DNA of 64,000 nucleotides from NCBI GenBank assembly GCA_032207245.1, contig CM063506.1, forward strand, positions 21,087,675 through 21,151,674, in the 5' to 3' direction. The position numbers were made by a program, and so were the translations under genes. Positions 40,861 through 53,811 of the stretch are shown piece by piece. A model generated the notes under the pieces. That model made no database searches and had not been told where the DNA came from. It saw only the letters and a program-made list of their open reading frames with translations. Position 1 is the first letter of the stretch, and each line of letters starts with the position of its first letter. The stretch is from Pardosa pseudoannulata. Taxonomy: Eukaryota > Arthropoda > Arachnida > Araneae > Lycosidae.

Positions 40861-41538
40861 TTATAAATAATCGATTTTACCAAACTTGATTAGAATCAAA
40901 CAGATTTGCTGATGTATATTTTTATCTAGATTAATAAAGTTAGAGTATAAACAAATATACTTTTTACTACTGTGATAGCATCTTAAATTCCATCTTATAG
41001 TAGATTTGGATAGTGTTCTTAAATAGATAGGTTGTGATTTAAATGCTTGTTTATCACTGGTTGTAAACAAAATACATTCCATTACTGAAAAACGAAAAAC
41101 AAAATTTGGTTGCCACACTTGCTGCAACAGAAGTTCATGCTGAAGAGGAATCAAGCAAAATAAAAACTTCCCAGTTTCGGGTAAATTTCCCCAATTAATT
41201 CCCTGACAATTTCTAACTTCTTGGTCAACTGGCCACAACGTACGTTTTTAAAATGGGATTTATGAACTTTTGGGCATGTCATGAATCTTGTTATTATGAA
41301 GTGATACACAAATCAAAATAATATTTATTCACCAATTTAAGGGTAATAATATTGCATACGGACATGAATTTATTTCCTGATAATAAAATTGTAAAATCAT
41401 TTTTACTTACTCTTTAATGGACTTAAGATGAATTTGCATAGTACAATAATAAGCACATAAAATAAAATATGAAAGTTTTTAACAGTATTGGAAAATAAAT
41501 ATTAAACAGGATATAAAAATTCACAAATTTCTCTACTT

Positions 41539-41615
41539 ATATGTGAAATGGAGAGAAAGATGTTTAGCAAGCACTTTTAGTGTTTGCTAAACATCTTTCC
41601 CTCCATTTCACATAT
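41539..41615. repeat. Near-perfect hairpin, 36-bp arms, 5-base loop
   Basis: Arms 41539-41574 (ATATGTGAAATGGAGAGAAA...) and 41580-41615 (...CTCCATTTCACATAT) pair with two mismatches around TTTTA. Depending on strand, one of the two is a G-U wobble in RNA. Size fits a miRNA precursor or a tiny foldback element. It lies about 270 bases past the CEP95 stop codon, possibly in its 3' UTR if a more distal polyadenylation site is used. Confidence 0.85.
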
Positions 41616-41780
41616 AATTTTTCTAAAGAAAAAAAAATTCTTATTTTTTTTACGTCAAATAACAGTTTCTTTATTTAAATCTTAATTGAAATATTTTCTA
41701 CATGCTAATCATTTGAAATAATTCAATAAAATGAGTGAAATATAAAAATATGGAATATAACATATTATAAATTTTGAATA

Positions 41781-41786
41781 TTTATT
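41781..41786 (-). terminator. Candidate polyadenylation signal of CEP95
   Basis: TTTATT on the plus strand, i.e. AATAAA in gene sense, about 95 bases after the stop codon. Confidence 0.45.
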
Positions 41787-41880
41787 TGAGGTATAAAACA
41801 TTTCTATAGATTCACAAAAACATAAACATAATACAGTATATTTATCAAATTTTTATATTCATGCTTAATGTTCATGATAG

Positions 41881-42033
41881 TTATGAATTTTGTTGCTGAA
41901 AACTGCTAATGAAAGCCTGCGCATCTAATTCTCGAAAGTGAATATCCTCTATCATTTCCAGAACATCCTTCTGCAAAGAACGTACATCTCTTTGTAATCT
42001 TCTGCATAATTCTTGGTTCCTTTTTCTTAATGC
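41881..42033 (-). CDS. CEP95: CEP95 exon 13 (last visible; terminal)
   Basis: Acceptor CCTTTTAG (42035-42034), 51 codons including TAA at 41883-41881. A-L-R-K-R-N-Q-E-L, then R-S-L-Q-K-D-V-L-E-M-I, IHFRELDAQAFISSF. Coiled-coil end; the F-R-E-L-x-A motif is characteristic of the CEP95 C-terminus. Confidence 0.92.
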   Translation of the reverse strand, partial: ALRKRNQELCRRLQRDVRSLQKDVLEMIEDIHFRELDAQAFISSFQQQNS

Positions 42034-45032
42034 CTAAAAGGAAAATTTTACATATAGTAAAGTAGCCAACAACTTATATCTTATCAAATGACTTCGTAGT
42101 GAATCTTAACTCTGCCTTAGCCGATCTCAAGCCCATTTGTGAAAAGAGGAGGGTGCCTAAAGTCTAAGGCATAGCCTTCCCATGTCAGATACTGTTGTAC
42201 CAAAACAGTGTCTCTCATCTGAAGCTGAAACCAAAGGTTGCCAATAAAACCATAAAAATCTTTTCTGATAGTTAAGCCACACTTTTGGCCTTATATAACT
42301 ATTGCTTCTTATCCAAGTTCGTATAAGAATGTTACAATACTATTGGCCATTTAGCCAAGGCTAACAAGGTTATCCTTCTTTGGGTACCTGGGCATTGAGA
42401 TATTTTTGGCAATGAAATTGCTGATAATCTTACAAAGCATGGTTCTGAGATGTCCTTTATTGGACGGGAACCTGCACTTGGTCTTCCTTACAATGTAGTT
42501 AGGAAGACTGTTAAGGAACATTTTATTGTTGAGGTGTATAAAGCTTGGCTTAAAACTAATAATCAAAGAGCAAAACCAGAATTTTTCATGGTTAAGGGCA
42601 ATATATCTACTTAAGCTTAGTAGGAATGAGTTAAGGGTGGCTATTGGTCTATTGACTGGTCAGTGCTGTCTCAAAAGGTATCTGAACATCAATGGCATCA
42701 CTGATAGCCCAATTTGTAGAAGATGTCAAGCGAAAGGAAAGTTTGTTCAATATTCTATGTGATTCTGAATATTACTTGGCTAAGCGTTTTGAGTACCTTG
42801 GATACCATCTCATCGAACCTTTGGAGTTAACTAACTTCTCGGTTAAATTGCTACTTACATTTATCTCAGTTACTGGTCTCTTTGAGACTTAATGGTTTCT
42901 TTCTTTTACTTATTGCTGGGATTTCCTAGAATAAACACATTATCCTCAATTCTCCATATCTGAAAGATAAACTTCTTTCTAAGCAAAGGGTTGCCAGAGA
43001 AAATAATTTATGTTTTTTTTTTCATTTGGCACAATTTTTACTTTGTTTTAAATAGGAGAGGATTGTCTTCCCCTTTGTATTAAACAACACAATTATTATT
43101 AACTAATACAATATGAGAGGGAAACTTTTTCTTTGTCTTAAAAGAAATTTTTTTAAGGGTTTTCATCTTAATGAGGTTAGACTGTAAAACAAACTTTATT
43201 TTTAATCTTCCACTCCACTGAATTTTTTTTAAAAATTTTTATTTTAAAACTTTTTTTGGGGGGAGGGGTTAAAAACAGTAATTTGTAATTTTGAGAGAAA
43301 ATGTATGAAATCATTATGTTTTTACCCCCCCCCCAATAAGAAAAAGTATTGCGAGTCCTTTGTTATAACTGAAAAAAAAATTCATAAAATTTTCTTAGAA
43401 TAGGCACCACACCAGCTAACGATTGCTGATTATTTCTGTATTAATATGATTATTTTTGTTTTTTTAAAGTCAATTTAATTCTAGTGTCAAATTTAGTTGG
43501 CAACTATTCAATTGGATTTTAGTTAATTAAACATTAATTTTAATATTTTTTCATTTAATCACTACTGATAAAGCAACTATTGAATTAAACATTTTATTAG
43601 ATCTAACATTTTTGTCTAAAGGTTTGAATGTAGCAAACCACATAATATAGTGAACAAAACTTTTGGTCCTTTGAAATTAATTATAATGAAGTTTGAATGT
43701 ATATATCTGTGTTTATATACATATTTATTTACATGTACATACAAACATTAACATGCACACACACATACCAAATTCTTCACTAACATACACTGATTTGTAG
43801 TGTTACTGCTGCATAGTTAGAGGTAAAAATTCTATCTAGGAATTTTGTGTTTTAATTTTGATTAAATTATTCATTACATAATGTGATTACACTTTAAATT
43901 GAACAACTTTAGAGATTTGTTTTTTATTATTAAAGCTGAGTCTTCCATATAATATGTACAGTGAAAAGTATAAATGTAAGATAAAAATTTAACTTCTATT
44001 CAGTTTTCTCCATTTTTCCAATTTTTGCCTGATTTTTTTTTTCTATTCTCTTTAAAAACCTAACCCAGCTAGAAATAAGAAAGACTTTTTACATGTTCAG
44101 CTTTGAGTCTTATTTAAGAACAATTTGAAAGGAAGCACCACTCACAAGCAGAGGAAAGCTAGATGGTCGTAAAGCTTCTTATGGGATCATTACAAAGGAG
44201 AAGTTATTTTTTGTAAATTTATTAGAAAATATAATTAAATATATTTACCAAATTTTGTGCTTTGGTTCTTTCTGATAAGTCTCTTTGTTCAGCATTTATC
44301 GATTCAGTTAATAAAGCTAGTTGATCCTGATATCTGAATGAAAATGTTAAGTTATCAAATAATTTTGGTGAACAAATTTATATAAAAAATAATAATAAAA
44401 AATAAAAGATGTACAGCTATCCCTCCTAATATTTTACATTAGTTATAAAAAATATAACAATTCTTTTTGGAAGTATCTACATACAATAGCTGCATTGATT
44501 GACATAGGAAGGTTTGCATTCAACTTTGTATTTATCTAAATTGATAATTTAGTGCTGGTTGTACAGACCATTGTTTGAATACAGATATAACTTAAGTTTA
44601 TCCATTAATATGAACATATATAGATAAAAATTAACTTTTTTAGAAAAAGGATACAAATTTTTCAATGCATATAAGTACTGGCTATGTTGTTTTGCATCTT
44701 GTTCATCAATTTCTTTGACTCGATTGCACAGCTGTTGCACTTTCTTTTTTTGTATATCAAGAATTTCATTAAAAGTTCTTTCTATTAGCTATTTAAAAAT
44801 GAAAGAATAAAGTAATAACTAAATAAGAAAGTATTTTGAATCATAAAATTAAAAACTAAGCTAAAATATGAAAATTCATTAAAACAGAGAAAGTTGAATC
44901 CATCAGGTAGCACAAATTATTTAAATAAGTAACTGGTAAAGTATTGAGCTGGCAAAGAGAATAACTTTAAATCAAAACTTTAAAAAATCACTAGAGAATG
45001 TTTTAAATCTAAAATAAAATTAAGAACAATGA

Positions 45033-45089
<57 letters not shown>

Positions 45090-48000
45090 CTTTATTAAAT
45101 ATTCTTTTTAATCATATGCTTTGACATAAATTAATAATAAAATTAAAATTCTGCATATTCCTAATTTGGCTTTAACATGTATTTCTTAAAATAACTACAA
45201 TGTGAAAGATGCAATGAAAAAACTAAAAATATTACTTTCAAATGAAACACAAAAAGAATTTAATATAAAAGAAATGGGCAAACTCTTAAAAAAAAAAAAA
45301 AAAAAACTGTTTCTACAATAGTAAGTGCTGATTTTTAGATAAAGTTCATTTTTGAGAGGATGGTGGTCTCTACTCTACACTATAAGAGATCAGATTATTA
45401 CTTGTTCCAGTCACTCCAAAATTTTTTAGATGGTAAAACCTTCACCTCAAATGAGGAGTCAAAAACCACCTCAATCAGTTTTTTGCCAGCTAAGACCAAA
45501 AATTTTATGAGCGTGGAATTATGCTACTACCAGAAAGATGGCAAAAGGTGTTGGACCAGAACGGCCAATATATAATTTAATAAAGTATTTGTTTATTATA
45601 CGAAAATTGTCTTTTGATTTTTTTATTGAACAGTTCTGTTGTCTTTTTTTTTTTTAAATATAATTATCTACCCTTTTTAAGGAGAAAGGGGTAGAGTTAT
45701 TTTTAAAGAGATTCTGTGGTGACATGTATCCTTAATTTGATAAATAGAAATTATTAACAAATTTAAAGATATTGCAGTTTAAAGCTTTTTCATTAATAAT
45801 TCTTCATTATATAAAGTTCTAAATGAAAACATAAAAATAGTAAAAGGAAATAGGTGATATCCATAATGGAAAAGCTGTGTATTATCAGGATATTACATAA
45901 CGAAATTTTTTTTTTTTTTAAACCCAGAAAGTCAGTTTTTAAAAAAATATTGCAAACATGGTTTTTGATGGTATTATGACAATATTAAAAACAGCTTCTT
46001 AACATTACTTAATAGGATACAGTAAAACACTGTTTATACATTTTACAATTATAGAAATTTTATCACAGTCCTAATGCATTTGTAACCACTGTACTGATAA
46101 AATCTTCACTTATATGGCATAAACAACATAAAGATTTAGTTTGCATCAATTTCTCAGAAGACTGGAATATCCTGATCAAACATAACTTTTGTAAAGTATG
46201 TGAACTGTGACACTGATATCATTAATTAGAAAATTAGCACAATCCATAAATTACTAAAAAAAAATTGTCTGCTGCTTATTTAAGTAATAATGACAGAGTA
46301 TAAAGAAATTATTCAACAATCCTTTAAAAACATACTGGACTCCATTGAAAAACTACAAACTCATTTTTTATGTTAAAATATTATTGAAAAAATATTCATT
46401 GTGCTTAACTTGATCATATTGCTATACTTTATACTCACAGACAAGCAGCACATAAGACAATAACTAAAGATTTTTAAAAATGACTACATAAATACATAAA
46501 AATGGTATAATTAATACTCAATGTACAAATAAGGCTATGAATTTTCTATACTTTTTAGAATAAATGCGTAGTTTTAAAATTTAATTACTATTCTATTTTA
46601 GTATGTAGTAACATACTAGTATTACTATCTTGGAAAACTTTAAAATTATTAATTTTACATGAAACTGCAATAAAACCACAACGTGTTTATTAAAATTTTG
46701 ACCATACATCTTTTCATTTATGCATTGCAGACACTGAAACCAAAAATTTGGGAAAAAAGAAGAAAAAAAAAAAGGAGAAAAATGCAAGTACCTAAATATG
46801 AAATATTCAAGAATCTAAATAACTTTTTATCAATATAAACAAGTACCCAAGTTTCCCCGTAAAAAAAATATTTAAAACAGATTCAAATCAGATGCTTCTC
46901 AATGTGCCTAATTAAAAAAAATAATAAATAAATTCCCCAATACAGTTGAAATTTATTAAACTTTGAGGAACTATATTGTTTGCTTGTTGTACCTGAACCT
47001 TTAAGAAAAATGATAGATATCACAAAATTATAAATTGCATCAGATTTACATGATTACATATTATCTTAAATAAGACTTACATGTATAAAATTTAAAAAAT
47101 ATGATTACATATTATCTTATACAGGATTTATAAAAATATTATTTTTAAAGATTTTAATTAACATAAACCAAACAACTAAACAATTGCATATTAGAATGAC
47201 CAAAATTGAAGAAAAATTCAAAAATAATTTTGCCCAATACAACAAAAGATATCTTCTTTACTTGATCACGAAGACAAGATATTAATTTCATGCTCTTTGT
47301 TTTTAAATTTATAAACATATTTATTTAAATCTGTTTTCATAACTGCAAAAAACTTTTATAAAAAATGAAGAAAAAAACATAGTGAATGAAAGAAAGGATC
47401 ATTCTATCCCATTCCAAAGATTCACTATAAATGTCTAAAATGGAGATTCACTATCAAAAGATAAATTGTAATACATTGTAAACAATAGGAAAATCATGAG
47501 ATTAAAATTTTCATTAGTTATGAGCTGGTTCTTTAGAATAGGGATTTCAACAGTATACCAATAGTTTAAAGTAGAATTTGAACCCACTGGCACAGATGTC
47601 AAAAGAAAGCGAGTTCTATTCGATCTCTACCCTGAAATTTTACTTTTTAAAAATCTTTTCTTAATTGTCCACTTAAAAAATAGCCTTGTACAGTGTATAT
47701 GTTATTTAACCCATGAGTTTTTAGATATTGATTAAAATGAAATCTAATGAAAATTATTGTAACTTTACAAATTATTAAGGTATAGAATTTACTGCTATTT
47801 AAGTTCTATAGTCACAAAATTTAAAATTTGTTTACAGGAATTTACCTTTTAAAAATTTGATATCTGAAATATGCATTTAAATTATTATTATTTTTTTTTT
47901 AAATTAGGATATTGGAGAAACTTTTTGATTTGAATCTGTTTTGAACATTTTTTTTTATTAGGAGAATAGAGTAATTGTTTATATTGGTAAAAATTATTTA

Positions 48001-51000
48001 GTTTCTAGTATATTTCATATTTAGGTACTTGTTTTCACACTATGTAAATTAAATAAATATTTTTAAATTGTTCTTTACTTTCCTTTTTTCTCTCCTTCCT
48101 TTTCCCCATCCTATTTTTTTCTCAAATATTTAACTTATGAGTTTTTTCCAAAATTTTTTTAAATTGACAATTAAAAAAAAATAATAAACTTATACTATAT
48201 GTATGCTATTTAAATCATGATTTTTTAAACATTAATTACAATTAAATGTAAGAAAAATTAATAGAACGAATTCTGAAGGGCTACAAACACAACAGAGGGA
48301 ATTCAAACCCGTGACAGCATCCTAGGTTCAGCTGTAGGGTTAATTTTTATCAGGATTGCCATTAAAAATTACGATTTTTCATCAATGCAAATAAAAATCA
48401 ATACTGGTGTGAATTTTTCAAAAATAACCAAATTCCATGAATATCTAAAATTCTGTAAGTTGTTTGCTACAGTGTCATTTTCTCACAGACACTGCCCATA
48501 GCAGAAAAATTCTGTCAATGAGATGAAGTACCGTTTGAAAGAAATATAGGAAGGATTGAAATCTTAATACTGTTACCACAATATTAAAGAAATATCAATA
48601 TATAACGGTATTACAATATATCAACCAGCCCTAATGCTAATCCAGTGGACATACCCTATACACTTTTCTACATGCAAGTGCATTTGGGGGATATCTATAA
48701 AGAAAGGATGCAGGTTGTTAAGACATAATTCTACCATATGAGAGCCTCATATTATGTTCACAGTATTAACTATGATGGCCCTTTAAAAAAAATGCATATT
48801 ATCTAGAACTGAAATCCAGTAAACAGTTGTTTTCCATCATAAACACACAATTACGGCTTAGCTGTACTATTATAACTAGAATCATAAAAGTTCTAGATGT
48901 TTTATTTATGTTCAGTCACACAGCTTTTTGATGTTGAAGCATGTGTTGCGAGAATCAACTGATAACACTTCTTTGCTGCTCTTTGTTAAAAAAAATTGGG
49001 GAAGAGAAAAAATGATGAGGAAAGGTAAGAAAACTTTCAGATTATCATATATATATAAAAGATTTAAGAAAAATGGCTCCTTCCCCCTTTTTCTTTATTT
49101 CTGAAAAAAATCTTTGGAAGAAACCCACAAAAAGTTTTGTATCAGAATCACCTGTAAATTCAATATTCGATGTGGTAGTCCATTTTCAAGCACTCAGGCC
49201 CAAAGTAACACTTTTGTCTCCCCTCTTGGCTTCAGAAACTGATTAAACAGATTTCTCAACATTACATTAGTCAAAGTTCAGGTTATCCACTAGGTTTAGT
49301 TTTGACACTTAACTGTTCATTATACAACTCTCAAACAACTGTACTGCCAATAAATAGCCTAAGACTTTCTTTTCTAGAGGAAGGTGATGAATATTCCACC
49401 GAAAGAAAATATTAGAAAATAAAAATACTATCAAAACGTGAAAAATATGTGTGTAATCTGTTCTACCATTACATAACACCATAAATGTTGAGAAAGAAAA
49501 AAGGAATAAAAAGAGTGAATGGCCAAAAGAAAAAAAGGAATGGAAAAAAAAAGGAGGGATGCTGTAAAATAAGGAAAATGGAGTTATTTCTAGAAAAAAA
49601 GTAGCACTGCAGTGTCTGTGCATTGTCTTATGTTAGTCTCTTGAAAGGCATATTAGTTACAATAAAAAATGTTTAAAATTTCAAGGAATGTTATATATTA
49701 GTAAGTTTCCCATACTTCAGCAATATTATAAAATGACTATAATTACATCAACCACAAAACAAAATTTATAGAGAAAGTATAAAAATTAATCCCATTAATC
49801 ATTACCACTTCTTCTGAGAAATTCCTTTTTTGAAGTTTCTTGCTCATTGCTCTATGAAATTCATCAAAGTATTGCCTTGTTTTTGCAGACTGTAATCTGG
49901 CATCTCTCAGAGTAAATTTAATCTTGTTTTCTACCCTTTTCTGCTCTCTTACTTCTTCCTTTAAAATAAATAATAAAAAGAACATTTTGAAAATATTATA
50001 AAAAAAGAATCAATTTTAAAAATTAGTGAGAGAAAAAATAACATATAAGTTTAAAAATTTCATATTTTTATATTATCCTTAATCAGGGTTAAAAATGTTT
50101 TTTAAGCTCAACCCATTGGGATTCCTTATTAAACACTCAGTTTTTATAACTTTTTCATTAAAAACACAGGTTTTATCAGATTTTTTAGGACAAATTTGGA
50201 TTTATTACAGGAAACTTTTAAACCTTTATTGTTAAGTATGTTTTGTACCTAAATTAGTTATTTTTAAATAAAATGACAGATTTAAATTTAAAGCAATAGT
50301 TAAATGTTTAATAACTATTGATAAATAGCTGTTATATGTATTCCTCTTATACATTATAAAATATAATTTATAAATGTATGCATTATTTCTTTAAAAAATT
50401 AAAAGGAGATTTTTCCTTAAAATCAATGTATTATATTTATAAATAGGAGAGCTATTGTACTATAAGTAGCAGAATCAAAGAAAAAAAATGTTAATGAGAA
50501 AATCTTACAAAAAATTTCTTTTCTTTCACATCTTTTTCTAAAATCTTAGATAATGCAGAGAGATCTTGGGTAGCATTTTCTACCTAAAAAAAGAAAGGAA
50601 ATAAAAAAAGAAAGGGTTGTAGCATACTGCTAGCATATTTAAAAGACATTTTCTACATAAAGTAAATTACCATTTAAAATTATAATATTATTAGACTTAA
50701 ATGGAAAGAAAACTGTAGCCCTAAGCAATATTTGTACTGAAATGCTAATAGAAATGTTTTTGTTATTAAAGACTTCTTTTACAAAAGGAAAAAAACCCAA
50801 CTTATTATTACTCAAAACAACACATTGCCACAAATAATATATTTCTAGAAAAAAATCCTTTAACAAAAGAATGTAAAATGTTAATAATTTAGATACACCC
50901 ATTGCATTAAACAAATAAATAAAAATAAATTACATTTCTCTTGAATATTTAAGACACAATTTTTTCATACATACATTTCGAAAAGTAAAGTTTTAAAAAC

Positions 51001-53742
51001 TCCTATAGACATGCCAACATTCAGGCACTTGTGTCAGAAGCAACAGCGTGGTTTGAAATTTTACCATGCTAATTACAGATTATACATAAGTGCAAATCTT
51101 ATTAGTTTCTGCATTAAAATTAAATTTAAAATATTTACACAGTAATAAATTGTGAAAGGTAAATTATAATTTATGCATGTAAAAATTTATGTGTAGCTTT
51201 TTTAGCTTTAACAGCTTATTTTTTAGAACAGTGTTTCTTATAGCAACATTGACCTGATTAAAATATTTCCACTTTTCTATTACCAGGGATTCTAGAGTTT
51301 GTCTACTCAAATTTTACCTAAATTCAGTTTGATCTTTTTGCACAGTACTGAAAACATGCAGCATTATTATTACTGTGTAAAAAGAGTAATATTCAGCATT
51401 ATTTTATGCAAAACTTTGTTTTTAATTGCTGAATTATAATTTTTTAGCTGTTCAAAAGAATTGTTATTTTCCGGAGCAATCTGAGGAGTTTCCGGAGTTA
51501 TTGAATTTTCTCCTATCTCTGGAGCTGCTCTGGAGAATCTGGAGTAGTTGACATATCTGCTCCTGGTGGGATAAATAACACAAAAAAAAGTGTAACCACT
51601 TCTTTGTTTATTCAATTCTTTTGGCTTTTGATTGACTGGAAAAATTGCACTTGTAGTCTGCCTTTTTTTTACCAAAGAGATTTTTTTAAAGTAAAATTTG
51701 TAATTTTTTGTAAATCAATAAATAAACCTTACTCATAATTAATAATGCAGAGATATACTTTAAATGCATACTTTATAAATGCAGAGGATAGCAAGGCCTA
51801 GGATAAATGTGTCCCAGGTTGCAATTTAAAAACAAACTTACAAAAAACTGTAAATAATATATCTTATTTAGGACCTACCCTTTATTCCCTCAAAAAGGTA
51901 ACCAGAGTCAAATTTATTTTTAAATTTAACTCATAGTCAAATGATTAAAGAAATCTGAATTGTAACAAATGCTTACACCAGCAGCATTATTTGAAAATGC
52001 AGACTCTGGTAACAATGGCCAGTGCACTGCTTGTTTGTTTGCTTATTAACTAAGTTACAAACTATTTCATATTAAAATGAAAAGTAAAGTATGAAATAAA
52101 TATTTTATATACAAACTTAACCTACCTGAATCTGTATAGAAGATTTTTTCAACAAAGTATCCTTCAACTGCATAATCATACGATTAACATGATGATAATA
52201 ACACTTTGTTAACAGACTCAGCGTATTCTTCGGAAACTGAAAACCAGGGAACTCATCTAACACAGACTTAAATAAAGAATTGCTAGAAATCTCAAGTTTT
52301 CCTACAAAAGATATATATTTTGTTTTTAGAAAATAAAAAGTTTTAAAAAATATATGGGATATAAACATAAGTTATTCTCTGCATGTGCTAGTAGTAGGGG
52401 GTCACCTTGATAAACTTTAGTACCAAAATACAGGATACATTAGAATAAAGAATGATACAAAATTCTGTAACACACTTGCAGGTTTTGTGATCAGTTGCTG
52501 TTGAATTAGTGAAATAATACTTAAATAACACTTACATACATTCATGTATTTTAATTACAGAATGCAAAAATAAGATGCAATGATAACTAGAAAAACTAAC
52601 ATATATCAATGTATAAATAATAAATTAAACTCATATTTACTATTTTTCCCAGATATATCTGGCTCTGAAAACTTTTTTGAAGAACTTTTTCTCTTGTCAA
52701 TGGATTTTTGATTAACCACTTTAGGACGCAAATTGTGAGGTAAAAGAACTGAAATATAGGAAATATATCTATAGTTTACAATTCACACTAACATATAATG
52801 ATTAAATATTTGATTTATCTGATTCTATTAAAGAAATATTCTTAATTAATTCTTAAAGTTATATTACAAATCTTTTAAAATGAATTACAAATTTAATAAT
52901 TATGATAATAGAAAACTGTTGAAAACCTAAATTAATACAGACTGAATTTAAAACCACTGCACAATATTAATATGCATATAAATAATTTTTTAAATAAGTA
53001 TATATGTACTTTTACATATAAACACACATCTATATAGATACAAATAAATTGATAGGTGTATTTAATGATATAGTATTTTATTACATACATATAAATTATT
53101 TACATTAGAATTGAATTATAATTTAAAGGGGAAATTTCAAGTATAAATTTTTAAAATCAAATAGATTCATCTTTATGAAAATATAAAAACAAAACTGCTT
53201 TAAAATTAATAGATTTTTAAATTTTTGTTGAAGTCAGCATATACAGTAAAACCTCTAAATACAGGAAATTCTTGGACCAATATATTTCATTTGCTGATTA
53301 GAAGCTTAGAAAAAAGTAATGGGAATAAATAACAATGAAGAAGATTTTACCTATAATTATTTGTGTTTTATTTAATACATAAATTCTTTACAAATTACAA
53401 AATTGTACATATAAAAGCTAAACATACTAAAAATAAACTGCTTACAAGATTTTTTACATGGAGAAATAGATTTTCTTTTCAGGGGTGTCTTCAAACCTTG
53501 CAAATAGTTGTTTTTCCGAATCTGTATAAAAATTAACATTAAATATATAATTTAAATTTCAAGATAAACAATTCTTTTTAATGTATGCCATATATCATGA
53601 AGTAAAATTAATTATTATCATTTAAAAACCTGACATGCATAAAAAAAATCTACATAAAAAATTAGATTAGAAAATCTTTTTCATAATATTACAATAAGTC
53701 AGATAAAATATTTAAAGATTAAAATATTAAAAGGACAATGTG

Positions 53743-53811
<69 letters not shown>

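Larger units (their letters stand above)
40861..41880. other. CEP95 3' flank
   Basis: AT-rich. It contains a CEP95 polyadenylation signal candidate (complement AATAAA at 41781-41786) and a strong hairpin at 41539-41615. The minus frame 40861-41238 has no recognised domain. Confidence 0.5.

Noticed and set aside
49309..49623. 104-codon minus frame rich in Phe and Ser
   Set aside because: Low complexity from a purine-rich tract in a CEP95 intron; no splice support.
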